This document shows positions 26,450 through 35,202 of a stretch of DNA of 64,000 nucleotides, in pieces. A model generated the notes under the pieces. The model worked only from the letters and a program-made list of their open reading frames with translations, was not told the origin of the DNA and ran no database searches. This DNA comes from Flavobacterium acetivorans (lineage in GTDB: Bacteria; Bacteroidota; Bacteroidia; Flavobacteriales; Flavobacteriaceae): contig NZ_CP087132.1 in the NCBI RefSeq assembly GCF_020911885.1, positions 2,728,001-2,792,000 on the forward strand. Reading direction: 5' to 3'. The stretch's first letter is position 1. Each line of letters starts with the position of its first letter. The translations under genes and the position numbers were made by a program.

Positions 26450-26938
26450 TTATTTATTTATGCTTTCTATGTCCTTGAATTCAGAAATGGTTTTCATAAT
26501 GAGTTCTTCTACTTGCTCAATATGGGATTTGTAAAACTTAATATTTTCTAAATTTGTTTTTTCCTCCGCACATGAAATTGTTCGTTCTCGGTAGGTAATC
26601 ATCTTATCAATTATTTGCTGCTCCCATTTTATCATTTTTAAATAATTGGCCAAGCGATTGCTTAGAGGAGCGGCTCTGTAATACTTTTTCCTATCTCCCA
26701 AAACGGTGAAATAGGTTATTTTTTCCATCTTGAGCAGTAAATTTAGATTAGTTGAAATGGAACTTTTGCTGGCACCTAATTTTTCTATTAAGCTTTCAAA
26801 TGTCAAACCGGATCTACAACCATCTATAATTATAACTCCAAGGATTCTTGCGGCAAGCGGTGGAATATCAAATGTAGACTCAAAATGAACACCGAACATT
26901 TCGATGATTTCCTCTCTATCTTTTTCTGCTGTATCCAT
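26450..26938 (-). CDS. GbsR/MarR-family transcriptional regulator of the efflux operon
   Basis: A 162-aa winged-helix regulator, first gene of the efflux operon. The DNA-binding domain shows IPPLAARILGVIIIDG, TFESLIEKLGASKSSISTNLNLLLKMEKI (recognition helix about residues 52-70) and the wing ITYFTVLGDRKKYYRAAP. The C-terminal part is helical, probably for dimerisation. The promoter just upstream overlaps a conspicuous TAGTTCG...CGAACTA inverted repeat, so it probably represses its own operon. The ligand is unknown. Confidence 0.87.
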   Translation of the reverse strand: MDTAEKDREEIIEMFGVHFESTFDIPPLAARILGVIIIDGCRSGLTFESLIEKLGASKSSISTNLNLLLKMEKITYFTVLGDRKKYYRAAPLSNRLANYLKMIKWEQQIIDKMITYRERTISCAEEKTNLENIKFYKSHIEQVEELIMKTISEFKDIESINK

Positions 26939-26949
26939 TGTTTTTTTTG

Positions 26950-26992
26950 CAAAGATATGACTAGTTCGTAAAACACCGAACTAAGCGAACTT
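26950..26992 (-). promoter_or_regulatory. Promoter and candidate operator of the RND efflux operon
   Basis: The minus strand has TATCTTTG (26957-26950), a match to TAnnTTTG, 12-19 bases before the regulator start. On the plus strand TAGTTCG (26962-26968) and CGAACTA (26977-26983) form a perfect 7-bp inverted repeat, with an additional CGAACTT half-site at 26986-26992. This places the repeat over the -33 region, as expected for an autorepressor. Confidence 0.65.
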
Positions 26993-27082
26993 AATTTTTT
27001 GTTAATTAAATTTAAGAAAAAAAATGAGCAAATCACTGGCTCTTTTTAAAATAGAATTGAAACAGTAAAAGTTTAATTTAAC

Positions 27083-27090
27083 TATATTTG
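27083..27090 (+). promoter_or_regulatory. -7 promoter element of the HD phosphohydrolase gene
   Basis: TATATTTG matches TAnnTTTG exactly, 22-29 bases upstream of the GTG start; a TTG at 27057-27059 could serve as -33 element. Confidence 0.6.
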
Positions 27091-27111
27091 TTGCCCTAAA
27101 ATAAAGTTAAA

Positions 27112-28341
27112 GTGATTCAAATCAATAAGCTAAAAATATTCAACGACCCAATTTACGGGTTTATTACCATTCCTAATGCCTTAATATATGACCTGATACA
27201 GCATCCTTATTTTCAGAGACTTCGTAGGATTTCTCAAATGGGATTGTCGTATTTAGTCTATCCGGGTGCTAATCATACCCGTTTTCATCATGCCTTGGGC
27301 TGTATGCATCTGATGCAAAAAGCGGTTGATGTATTGCGTTTTAAAGGTGTTGTGATATCTCCAGAAGAGGAAAATGCCTTATATATTGCCATTTTATTGC
27401 ATGATATAGGTCATGGGCCGTTTTCGCATGCAATGGAAAGAAGTATTGTTGAAGATGTGCACCATGAATCCATTTCGCTTTTATTTATGAATCAATTAAA
27501 CGTGGAATTCAAAGGACAACTGGATTTGGCTATTCAGGTTTTTGAAGGTGATTATCATCGAAAGTTCATGTTGCAATTGATTTCCAGTCAACTCGATATG
27601 GATCGTATGGATTATTTAAAACGTGACAGCTTTTATTCAGGTGTAGCCGAAGGAAATGTCAATTCAGAGCGACTCATACAAATGATGAATGTGGTCGATG
27701 ATGTACTGGTGATTGAAGAAAAGGGAATCTATTCGGTTGAAAAATTCCTGATGTCTAGACGATTGATGTATTGGCAGGCCTATCTGCATAAAACCAGTTT
27801 AGCGGCAGAATTAGTTTTGACTAAAATCTTGAAAAGAGCCAAAGAACTAACTTTGAAAGGCGTGGTTTTGCCTTGCAGTGAGCCTTTACAGTTCTTTTTG
27901 CAAAATAAAATTACTCTAGATCTTTTTGATACAGAAACACTCGATTTGTTTTCACAATTAGACGATTTTGATATTATTAGTGCTTTAAAAGCATGGCAAC
28001 GGCAGGATGATTTTATTTTAGCTACTTTGAGTAATATGATTATCAACAGGGATTTATTAAAGATTAAACTGACTAGTGAAAAAGTGCAAATTGAAGATTT
28101 ACAACCTCTAAAAGAGCGTTTTGCAGTAGAAAACAACATTAGTTTGCCCGAAACGAATTATTTTATATTTAGAGGAAAAATAAAAAATCAGGCCTATAGT
28201 AAGGAAGCTGAGCCTATCCGAATTTTGAAAAAAGACAGAACTGTCGAAGATGTAATTGAATCTTCAGATCAGTTGAATTTGAAATCATTATCAAAATCGG
28301 TCACTAAATATTATATCTGTTTCCCAAAACAACTTGTGTAA
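27112..28341 (+). CDS. HD-domain phosphohydrolase (dNTPase-like)
   Basis: A cytoplasmic metal-dependent HD phosphohydrolase of the dGTPase-like group. It has the family start LKIFNDPIYGFITIPNALIYDLIQHPYFQRLRRI, a first metal-binding His in TRFHHALGCMHLM, the HD pair in ILLHDIGHGPFSHAME and the distal LDMDRMDYLKRDSFYSGV Asp motif. The 409-aa length is usual. The start is a GTG at 27112, because an in-frame stop occurs at 27097 and no earlier ATG exists. It precedes the lipid A genes but is functionally unlinked as far as known. The substrate is uncertain. Confidence 0.9.
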   Translation: MIQINKLKIFNDPIYGFITIPNALIYDLIQHPYFQRLRRISQMGLSYLVYPGANHTRFHHALGCMHLMQKAVDVLRFKGVVISPEEENALYIAILLHDIGHGPFSHAMERSIVEDVHHESISLLFMNQLNVEFKGQLDLAIQVFEGDYHRKFMLQLISSQLDMDRMDYLKRDSFYSGVAEGNVNSERLIQMMNVVDDVLVIEEKGIYSVEKFLMSRRLMYWQAYLHKTSLAAELVLTKILKRAKELTLKGVVLPCSEPLQFFLQNKITLDLFDTETLDLFSQLDDFDIISALKAWQRQDDFILATLSNMIINRDLLKIKLTSEKVQIEDLQPLKERFAVENNISLPETNYFIFRGKIKNQAYSKEAEPIRILKKDRTVEDVIESSDQLNLKSLSKSVTKYYICFPKQLV

Positions 28342-28380
28342 ATGAACATTTAAAATCTATTTTTTTATATTTTTGTGCCG

Positions 28381-29424
28381 ATGAAATTTACAGCAGAACA
28401 AATAGCGGGAATATTAGAAGGTGAGGTTGTTGGGAATCCCAATGCTGAAGTACATGAATTATCTAAAATTGAGGAAGGGAAGGAAGGTTCATTAACTTTT
28501 CTGTCAAATCCCAAATACAATAACTACATCTATAGTACAGAAGCTACCATTACTATAGTTAATAAATCTTTTATTCCAGAATCTGAACTAAAAACCACTC
28601 TTATAAAAGTAGAAGATGCTTATATGGCTTTTTCCAAATTATTAGAATTTTACGATCAGGCAAAAGGTCAAAAAATCGGAATAGAACAGCCAACAGTTAT
28701 ATCGGAAAACGTGAAATATGGCGAAAAACTATATTTAGGTAGTTTTAGTTATATAGGTCAAAACGTGACTTTGGGAGATAATGTTAAGATTTATCCTAAT
28801 TGTTTCATAGGTGACAATGTTATTATTGGTAATAATGTCACTATTTTTGCCGGAGCAAAAATATATTCAGAAACCGTAATTGGAAATAATTGTATCATCC
28901 ATTCGGGAGTCGTTATTGGAGCAGATGGTTTTGGTTTTGCACCAAATACTGATGGAACCTATAAAAAAATACCTCAAATAGGTAATGTTGTCATAGAGGA
29001 CAATGTAGACATAGGGTCTTGTACCACAATCGATAGAGCCACAATGGGTTCGACTATTATTCGAAAAGGTGTAAAATTAGACAATCAGATCCAGATAGCA
29101 CACAATGTTGAAATAGGAGAAAATACTGTTATCGCTGCTCAAACCGGAATTGCTGGTTCGACAAAAATAGGAAGAAACGGCATGATTGGCGGACAAGTAG
29201 GAATTGCTGGACATTTAACCATTGGTGATAATGTACGCATTCAAGCCCAAGCAGGTCTAGCCAGAAACATAAAAGACAATGAAGTTTTACAAGGAAGTCC
29301 GGCATTTGGATACAATGATTTTAGCAAATCATACGTGCATTTCAGGAATTTGCCTAAACTTGTAGCAGAAATTGAAGAGTTAAAGAAACAAATATTAAAC
29401 CAAAAAAATGGAAACAATGGTTAA
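28381..29424 (+). CDS. lpxD: UDP-3-O-(3-hydroxyacyl)glucosamine N-acyltransferase
   Basis: Third step of lipid A synthesis: transfers a 3-hydroxyacyl chain from ACP to the 2-amino group of UDP-3-O-acyl-glucosamine. The N-terminal uridine-binding domain ([19 protein letters not shown] to about residue 95) is followed by a left-handed beta helix of hexapeptide repeats. The catalytic His is in [16 protein letters not shown] (around residue 240), and a C-terminal helix ends the protein. ATG at 28381 is preferred over the GTG at 28375, which adds two residues. The end overlaps the lpxC-fabZ start, indicating coupling. Confidence 0.94.
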   Translation: MKFTAEQIAGILEGEVVGNPNAEVHELSKIEEGKEGSLTFLSNPKYNNYIYSTEATITIVNKSFIPESELKTTLIKVEDAYMAFSKLLEFYDQAKGQKIGIEQPTVISENVKYGEKLYLGSFSYIGQNVTLGDNVKIYPNCFIGDNVIIGNNVTIFAGAKIYSETVIGNNCIIHSGVVIGADGFGFAPNTDGTYKKIPQIGNVVIEDNVDIGSCTTIDRATMGSTIIRKGVKLDNQIQIAHNVEIGENTVIAAQTGIAGSTKIGRNGMIGGQVGIAGHLTIGDNVRIQAQAGLARNIKDNEVLQGSPAFGYNDFSKSYVHFRNLPKLVAEIEELKKQILNQKNGNNG

Positions 29425-30805
29425 ACAGAAGACCATCAAGACAGAAATCTCGCTAACAGGAGTTGGATTACACACAGGTAAGGAAGTTAAAATGACTTTT
29501 AAACCTGCTCCAGTAAATAATGGTTTTACTTTTGTAAGAGTAGATCTAGAGGGACAGCCTGTTATTGAAGCTGACGCTAATTATGTTGTTAATACACAAA
29601 GAGGAACAAATTTAGAAAAACTTGGGGTTCAAATTCAGACTCCAGAACATGTTTTGGCAGCTTTAGTAGGTTGTGATTTAGACAATGTTATTATAGAATT
29701 AAATGCTTCTGAGCTACCTATTATGGATGGCTCATCTAAATATTTTGTTGAAGCGCTTGAAAAAGCCGGAATTGAAGAGCAAAATTCAAAACGAAACGTA
29801 TATGTAGTAAAAGAGGTTATTTCTTTTACTGATGAAGCTAGCGGAAGCGAAATATTAATCATGCCGAGTGATCAATATTGCGTGACCACGATGGTGGATT
29901 TTGGAACTAAAATTTTAGGAACTCAAAATGCAACCATGAAAAATATTTCAGAGTTTAAATCTGAAATTGCCGAATCCAGAACCTTTAGTTTCTTACACGA
30001 ATTAGAAGCACTATTGAATAATGGTTTAATCAAAGGAGGAGACTTAAATAATGCCATTGTATATGTAGATAAAGATATATCCGAAACTACAATGGAGAAT
30101 TTAAAACTGGCTTTTGGTAAAGAAACCATTAATGTTAAACCAAACGGCATATTAGACAATCTTACTTTGCATTATCCTAATGAAGCAGCAAGACATAAAT
30201 TATTAGATGTTGTTGGGGATTTGGCTTTAATTGGTACTAAAATCCAAGGTAAAGTGATTGCTAATAAACCAGGCCATTTTGTAAACACTCAATTTGCCAA
30301 GAAAATGGCGAAAATTATAAAAATTGAGCAAAGAAATCATGTTCCTGTTTATGATTTGAATCAGGAACCATTGATGGATATTCATAAAATCATGGCAGTT
30401 TTGCCTCATAGACCTCCTTTCTTGCTGATTGACAGAATCATTGAAATGTCAGACAGCCATGTGGTAGGGATGAAAAATGTAACAATGAATGAAAATTTCT
30501 TTGTTGGACACTTTCCTGATGCTCCGGTTATGCCAGGTGTTTTAATTGTTGAAGCTATGGCGCAAACAGGAGGAATATTAGTATTAAGTACAGTTCCGGA
30601 TCCGGAGAATTATTTAACTTATTTCATGAAAATTGATAATGTTAAATTCAAACAAAAAGTACTGCCTGGAGACACTTTAATTTTTAAATGCGATTTGATT
30701 ACTCCTATTAGAAGAGGGATCTGTCACATGCAAGCTAATGCCTATGCTAACGGAAGGTTAGTGGCTGAGGCTGAATTAATGGCACAGATTGCTAAAAAAC
30801 AATAA
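29417..30805 (+). CDS. lpxC-fabZ: Bifunctional LpxC deacetylase / FabZ dehydratase
   Basis: A fusion of two enzymes. The N-terminal ~300 residues are LpxC, the zinc deacetylase that commits UDP-acyl-GlcNAc to lipid A: start [19 protein letters not shown], the zinc His in [16 protein letters not shown], and further metal ligands in [22 protein letters not shown]. The C-terminal ~150 residues are FabZ, which dehydrates 3-hydroxyacyl-[16 protein letters not shown], catalytic His in [22 protein letters not shown]. This fusion is typical of Bacteroidetes. An alternative ATG at 29408 adds three residues. Both starts overlap the end of lpxD. Confidence 0.95.
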   Translation: MVKQKTIKTEISLTGVGLHTGKEVKMTFKPAPVNNGFTFVRVDLEGQPVIEADANYVVNTQRGTNLEKLGVQIQTPEHVLAALVGCDLDNVIIELNASELPIMDGSSKYFVEALEKAGIEEQNSKRNVYVVKEVISFTDEASGSEILIMPSDQYCVTTMVDFGTKILGTQNATMKNISEFKSEIAESRTFSFLHELEALLNNGLIKGGDLNNAIVYVDKDISETTMENLKLAFGKETINVKPNGILDNLTLHYPNEAARHKLLDVVGDLALIGTKIQGKVIANKPGHFVNTQFAKKMAKIIKIEQRNHVPVYDLNQEPLMDIHKIMAVLPHRPPFLLIDRIIEMSDSHVVGMKNVTMNENFFVGHFPDAPVMPGVLIVEAMAQTGGILVLSTVPDPENYLTYFMKIDNVKFKQKVLPGDTLIFKCDLITPIRRGICHMQANAYANGRLVAEAELMAQIAKKQ

Positions 30806-30881
30806 ATAAAGACAAATAAGCGCATTGGAAATTAATTTCAATCTTTTATTTGATTAAATAGAAAACAATAAAAACAAGCAG

Positions 30882-31667
30882 ATGAATCAACCATTAGCAT
30901 ATGTTCATCCTGGCGCTAAAATCGCCAAAAATGTTGTCATAGAACCTTTCACAACCATTCATAACAATGTAGTTATAGGAGATGGTACTTGGATTGGCTC
31001 CAATGTTACTATCATGGAAGGTGCAAGAATAGGAAAGAATTGCAACATTTTCCCTGGCGCAGTAATCTCTGCTGTTCCTCAGGATTTAAAATTTGGAGGA
31101 GAAGAATCTTTGGCAATTATTGGAGATAATTGTACCATTAGAGAATGTGTTACAGTCAATCGAGGAACAGTTGCATCGGGTCAAACCGTTATAGGTGATA
31201 ATTGTTTGATTATGGCCAGTGCACACATTGCGCATGATTGCCACGTAGGAAACAATGCCATTATTGTCAATGGAGTATTATTAGGAGGACATGTGACTGT
31301 AGGGAATTACGCCATTGTGGGTGGATTATCAGCAGTGCATCAATTTATTAACATTGGAGATCATGCCATGATTTCAGGTGGTTCGCTTTTAAGAAAAGAC
31401 GTTCCTCCTTATACAAAGGCAGCTAAAGAGCCTTTGTCTTATGTAGGGATTAACTCGGTGGGATTAAGAAGACGTGGTTTTTCGACTGAAAAAATCAGAG
31501 AGATTCAAGATATATACCGAATTTTATATCAAAAAAATTACAACACCACTCAGGCTTTAGGCATTATTGAAGGTGAGATGGAAGCAACTCCTGAGAGAGA
31601 TGAAATTATTGATTTTATCAGAAATTCATCAAGAGGTGTTATGAAAGGATACTCTGGGAACTATTAA
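30882..31667 (+). CDS. lpxA: UDP-N-acetylglucosamine O-acyltransferase
   Basis: First acyl transfer of lipid A synthesis. It starts LAYVHPGAKIAKNVVIEPF and consists of about ten hexapeptide-repeat coils. The catalytic His lies in MASAHIAHDCHVGNNAIIVNG (around residue 120), followed by GGHVTVGNYAIVGGLSAVHQF. The C-terminal helical part contains SVGLRRRGFS, IREIQDIYRILYQ and the end MKGYSGNY. The 261-aa length is standard. It lies 76 bases after lpxC-fabZ and belongs to the same cluster. Confidence 0.95.
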   Translation: MNQPLAYVHPGAKIAKNVVIEPFTTIHNNVVIGDGTWIGSNVTIMEGARIGKNCNIFPGAVISAVPQDLKFGGEESLAIIGDNCTIRECVTVNRGTVASGQTVIGDNCLIMASAHIAHDCHVGNNAIIVNGVLLGGHVTVGNYAIVGGLSAVHQFINIGDHAMISGGSLLRKDVPPYTKAAKEPLSYVGINSVGLRRRGFSTEKIREIQDIYRILYQKNYNTTQALGIIEGEMEATPERDEIIDFIRNSSRGVMKGYSGNY

Positions 31668-31742
31668 TAAAAAATGTTTAATCCTTTAATTACTTAATCG
31701 ATTAAACTAGCGAATCAACGAATCAACAAATAAAAAAATAAA

Positions 31743-32309
31743 ATGGCATCTACATCAGATATTAAAAACGGATTGTGTATTAAATTCAATAATGATATTT
31801 ATAAGATTATCGAGTTTCTTCATGTTAAACCAGGTAAAGGTCCCGCTTTCGTTAGAACAAAATTAAGAAGTTTGACTAACGGAAAAGTATTAGACAATAC
31901 CTTTTCGGCAGGACATAAAATTGACGAAGTTCGTGTTGAAAATCATAAATTTCAATTTTTATATCCAGAAGGGGACGAGTTTCATTTTATGAATACGGAA
32001 ACTTTTGAACAAATATCTTTGAATAAAAACATCTTAGACTCACCTGAATTATTAAAAGAAGGCGAGAATGTAATGGTAAGCATCAATACAGAAACAGATT
32101 TGCCTCTTTCTGTAGATATGCCAGCATCTGTAATACTTGAGGTAACTTATGCAGAACCAGGAATTAAAGGAAACACGGCTACAAATGCAACTAAATCAGC
32201 AACTGTTGAAACTGGTGCAACGGTAAATGTACCTTTGTTTATCAATGAAGGAGATAAAATTAAAATTGATACAGCCTCTGGTTCATACATGGAGCGTGTA
32301 AAAGAATAG
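31743..32309 (+). CDS. efp: Elongation factor P
   Basis: Relieves ribosome stalling at polyproline stretches. The three-domain protein begins MASTSDIKNGLCIKFNNDIY; the tip loop KPGKGPAFVRTKLRSL carries the Lys (about residue 34) that is modified in many bacteria. Domain III ends GDKIKIDTASGSYMERVKE. The 188-aa length is normal. It sits between two lipid A genes, an arrangement without an obvious functional reason beyond shared transcription. Confidence 0.95.
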   Translation: MASTSDIKNGLCIKFNNDIYKIIEFLHVKPGKGPAFVRTKLRSLTNGKVLDNTFSAGHKIDEVRVENHKFQFLYPEGDEFHFMNTETFEQISLNKNILDSPELLKEGENVMVSINTETDLPLSVDMPASVILEVTYAEPGIKGNTATNATKSATVETGATVNVPLFINEGDKIKIDTASGSYMERVKE

Positions 32310-32313
32310 TTTA

Positions 32314-32375
32314 CAGTGTTTAGTATTCAGTTTATAGTCAAACTGAGTACTAAACACTGAACACTGAATACTAAA
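32314..32375. repeat. Long intergenic hairpin plus echo copy (efp to second lpxD)
   Basis: A 20-bp stem (32314-32333 with 32340-32359, complete pairing with one G-T wobble) has a 6-base loop. A further partial copy ACTGAATACTAAA follows at 32363-32375, which can pair with the same left arm. It fills nearly the whole 69-base spacer. There is no T-run, so it does not look like a terminator. Related words occur at 1609-1636 and 7917-7945. Confidence 0.75.
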
Positions 32376-32378
32376 TTT

Positions 32379-33308
32379 ATGAAATTCCCAAAAGTTTATC
32401 CTTTACAAGAAATTGCAGCCATAATTGACTGCGAGTATGTTGGTGATTCGAATTTTCCCGTTTTGGGCATGAATGAAATTCATGTTGTTGAAGCAGGTGA
32501 TATTGTTTTTGTAGATCATCCCAAATATTACGATAAGGCACTAAACTCAGCCGCAACTATTATTTTAATCAATAAAAAAGTAGATTGTCCAGAAGGAAAA
32601 GCTTTATTATTGTCAGACGATCCTTTTAGAGATTTCAACAAGTTGACGAATCATTTCAAGCCTTTTCAAGCTTCTAACGCTTCGATTTCTGCTTCAGCTG
32701 AAATAGGTCAAAACACTGTAATTCAACCAAATAGCTTCATAGGTAATCATGTGGTGATAGGGAAGAATTGTTTGATCCATTCTAATGTTTCTATTTATGA
32801 CCATACAATTATAGGTGATAATGTCATCATTCATGCCGGAACAATTTTAGGAGCTGATGCTTTTTATTATAAGAAGCGAGAAGAAGGTTTTGATCAATTG
32901 CTTTCGGGCGGAAGAGTGGTTATTGAGAACAATGTAGGCATTGGAGCTTTGTGTACAATTGATAAAGGGGTTACTGGAGATACGACCATTGGAGAAGGAA
33001 CAAAAATAGACAATCAGGTACATGTAGGTCATGATACTGTAATTGGGAAAAAATGTTTAATTGCTTCACAAACGGGTATTGCCGGCTGCGTAATTATTGA
33101 GGATGAAGTTACCATTTGGGGGCAGGTAGGAACCACAAGCGGAATTACTATTGGTGAAAAAGCGGTGATTCTTGGTCAAACCGGGGTTACAAAATCGGTT
33201 GAAGGAGGAAAGACCTATTTTGGTACGCCTATCGAAGAGTCCAGAGAAAAATTAAAACAATTGGCTAATATCAAAAAGATTCCTGAAATTTTAATTAAAT
33301 TAAAATAA
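32379..33308 (+). CDS. Second LpxD-like N-acyltransferase
   Basis: A 309-aa paralogue of LpxD. It keeps the N-terminal domain ([22 protein letters not shown]), the hexapeptide-repeat helix and a His in [20 protein letters not shown] at the position of the LpxD active site. It has a shorter C-terminal end ([22 protein letters not shown]). It may transfer a different acyl chain or act on another sugar nucleotide; which paralogue is the essential LpxD cannot be decided from sequence alone, though the 349-aa gene is closer to the canonical form and in the lpx order. Confidence 0.82.
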   Translation: MKFPKVYPLQEIAAIIDCEYVGDSNFPVLGMNEIHVVEAGDIVFVDHPKYYDKALNSAATIILINKKVDCPEGKALLLSDDPFRDFNKLTNHFKPFQASNASISASAEIGQNTVIQPNSFIGNHVVIGKNCLIHSNVSIYDHTIIGDNVIIHAGTILGADAFYYKKREEGFDQLLSGGRVVIENNVGIGALCTIDKGVTGDTTIGEGTKIDNQVHVGHDTVIGKKCLIASQTGIAGCVIIEDEVTIWGQVGTTSGITIGEKAVILGQTGVTKSVEGGKTYFGTPIEESREKLKQLANIKKIPEILIKLK

Positions 33309-33373
33309 CAGCAAACTTAATTATCATAAATTATTTTGATACGAAAAAAGGCTTAAAATAATTTCGAAAACCT

Positions 33374-33381
33374 TACTTTTG
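33374..33381 (+). promoter_or_regulatory. -7 promoter element of sucD
   Basis: TACTTTTG matches TAnnTTTG, 38-45 bases before the sucD start. Confidence 0.55.
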
Positions 33382-33418
33382 CATCACTATTTAAAAAAAA
33401 TCACATAAAATATATATC

Positions 33419-34291
33419 ATGAGTGTTTTAGTTAATAAAGATTCCAAAATAATTGTTCAAGGATTTACAGGAAGTGAAGGAACTTTCCACGCTTCTCAAA
33501 TGATTGAGTACGGTACTAACGTTGTGGGTGGTGTTACTCCGGGTAAAGGAGGAACTACGCATTTAGACAGACCTGTTTTTAATACAGTGAAAGATGCTGT
33601 AGAACAAGCTGGAGCTGACACTACTATCATTTTTGTACCACCTGCTTTTGCTGCTGATGCAATTATGGAAGCTGCTGATGCTGGAATAAAAGTGATTATC
33701 GCAATTACAGAAGGAATTCCTGTTGCTGATATGATTCACGCTAATAACTATGTAAAAGAAAGAAATGCAAGATTAATTGGTCCTAACTGTCCTGGAATTA
33801 TTACTCCTGGTGAAGCTAAAGTGGGTATTATGCCAGGTTTTGTTTTCAAAAAAGGAACCGTAGGTATCGTTTCAAAATCAGGAACTTTAACTTATGAGGC
33901 TGCTGATCAAGTGGTAAAACAAGGATTAGGAATCACTACTGCTATCGGTATTGGTGGAGATCCAATCATTGGAACTACTACTAAAGAAGCGGTTGAATTA
34001 TTGATGAACGATCCAGAAACGGAATGTATCGTTATGATTGGTGAAATTGGAGGTCAACTAGAAGCTGATGCTGCTAAATGGATCAAAGCTGATGGTAACC
34101 GTAAACCAGTTGTAGGATTCATCGCAGGAGTTACTGCTCCAGCGGGACGTACAATGGGTCATGCAGGTGCTATCGTTGGTGGAGCTGATGATACTGCTGA
34201 AGCTAAAAAACAAATCATGAGAGACAACGGTATTCATGTTGTTGATTCACCAGCTGAAATTGGTAAAAAAGTAAAAGAAGTTTTAGGATAG
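33419..34291 (+). CDS. sucD: Succinyl-CoA synthetase subunit alpha
   Basis: The alpha subunit of the TCA-cycle enzyme that makes succinate and NTP from succinyl-CoA. It has the CoA-binding Rossmann start [47 protein letters not shown] and the phosphohistidine in GHAGAIVGG (about residue 247). The 290-aa length is normal. The beta subunit gene sucC is not adjacent, so the two are expressed from separate loci. A terminator follows immediately. Confidence 0.96.
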   Translation: MSVLVNKDSKIIVQGFTGSEGTFHASQMIEYGTNVVGGVTPGKGGTTHLDRPVFNTVKDAVEQAGADTTIIFVPPAFAADAIMEAADAGIKVIIAITEGIPVADMIHANNYVKERNARLIGPNCPGIITPGEAKVGIMPGFVFKKGTVGIVSKSGTLTYEAADQVVKQGLGITTAIGIGGDPIIGTTTKEAVELLMNDPETECIVMIGEIGGQLEADAAKWIKADGNRKPVVGFIAGVTAPAGRTMGHAGAIVGGADDTAEAKKQIMRDNGIHVVDSPAEIGKKVKEVLG

Positions 34292-34317
34292 TTTACTATT
34301 TAAAACTAAAAATAGAT

Positions 34318-34345
34318 TAAGCCTCACAATTTGTGGGGCTTTTTT
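34318..34345 (+). terminator. Terminator after sucD
   Basis: AAGCCTCACA pairs with TGTGGGGCTT (one G-T pair) around a 3-base loop and is followed by a T-run. Confidence 0.85.
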
Positions 34346-34507
34346 ATTATAAATCGAATTAAAAAAATACCTTTGCAACTTATTAAAAAATAAGCTTTTT
34401 AGAAGTTTATTTTTAATAAAAACAATATAAATGAATGGTTTTGAATTGTTTTTCATGTCTTTGTGAGCTAGTTTTTCCAAAGCCAATCCAAATAAAAATA
34501 AAATAAT

Positions 34508-34930
34508 ATGTATAAGGAATTAAAAAAGTTCGAAGTTAGCAATCAGTTTTCATTTTCTATCGATCATAGTTTAGAGGAAGTTTGTAATGCTTCTGAAGGA
34601 TCTGGTGTGTTTTTAGTTTACGCAGTAGGAGATGACAAAGAGTTGATTATGGTTGGTTCTACAGGAACTGTTCAAAACGACGGAACATTGAAAATCAAAA
34701 ATGGCGGTTTGTATGATAAAATCGTAAACGGTCACCAATTTGCAAAAACAGGAAGAAAATATTCTTGGCCGGCACAAATGAAAAAGGAAGACATTAGTGT
34801 ATTAGAAGTGGTTTGGTACGACACTTTCAATGATACAGTTAAAGCTATTCCAACGGCTGTAGAAGGACAAGTTTTGCAGAATTTCTTAGATGAAAACGGA
34901 AAATTACCAAGATGGAATGTGGCTTTCTAA
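34508..34930 (+). CDS. Hypothetical protein with GIY-YIG-like motifs
   Basis: A 140-aa cytoplasmic protein. The segment GSGVFLVYAVGDDKELIMVGSTG resembles the GIY...YIG..T strands of GIY-YIG nucleases, and later GGLYDKIVNGHQFAKTGRKYSW and SVLEVVWYDTFND could supply the helix and the acidic position. The canonical Arg is not clearly identifiable, so nuclease activity is uncertain. It is monocistronic, between two terminators. Other functions cannot be excluded. Confidence 0.6.
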   Translation: MYKELKKFEVSNQFSFSIDHSLEEVCNASEGSGVFLVYAVGDDKELIMVGSTGTVQNDGTLKIKNGGLYDKIVNGHQFAKTGRKYSWPAQMKKEDISVLEVVWYDTFNDTVKAIPTAVEGQVLQNFLDENGKLPRWNVAF

Positions 34931-34953
34931 AACATTGCAATCTATATAATTTT

Positions 34954-34985
34954 AAAAAAGCTTTACTTCGGTAAGGCTTTTTTTT
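34954..34985 (+). terminator. Terminator with TTCG tetraloop after the GIY-YIG-like gene
   Basis: AAAAAAGCTTTAC closes a TTCG loop with GTAAGGCTTTTTT (one T-G pair), followed by T residues. Confidence 0.88.
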
Positions 34986-35038
34986 GCTTTAAAATCATAA
35001 AAACTAGCAAAGGAATGTTTTTATATTAAAATATATAT

Positions 35039-35046
35039 TATTTTTG
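35039..35046 (+). promoter_or_regulatory. -7 promoter element upstream of the S-box-like leader
   Basis: TATTTTTG matches TAnnTTTG. Transcription would start close to 35052, exactly where the structured leader begins. Confidence 0.55.
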
Positions 35047-35050
35047 CAGC

Positions 35051-35117
35051 CGTTATCACGAATCTCTATTAGGAGATAGCAACCTGCAACAACGAGCAAG
35101 GTGCTAAAACGATAAGC
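35051..35117 (+). promoter_or_regulatory. S-box-like (SAM-I-related) structured leader, reduced form
   Basis: A three-stem RNA is visible. P1 pairs TTATC (35053-35057) with GATAA (35111-35115). P2 pairs ATCTC (35062-35066) with GAGAT (35073-35077). P3 pairs the GCAACCTGC arm (35079-35087) with GCAAGGTGC (35096-35104). The conserved SAM-I words GCAACC, AGGTGCTAAA and the terminal GATAAG are present in the right order. However, the P2 pseudoknot/kink-turn part and the P4 hairpin of classical S-boxes are missing. It precedes an NhaC-family gene, a family that includes S-box-controlled methionine transporters. Assignment is inference. Confidence 0.55.
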
Positions 35118-35202
35118 CAAATCCTTTGGAAAAAATGTTGTTTTTTATTCCTGTTTTGCTTTTTTGTTTTTCGTCATATCCCTTTCATTTAATAAATTGA
35201 TT

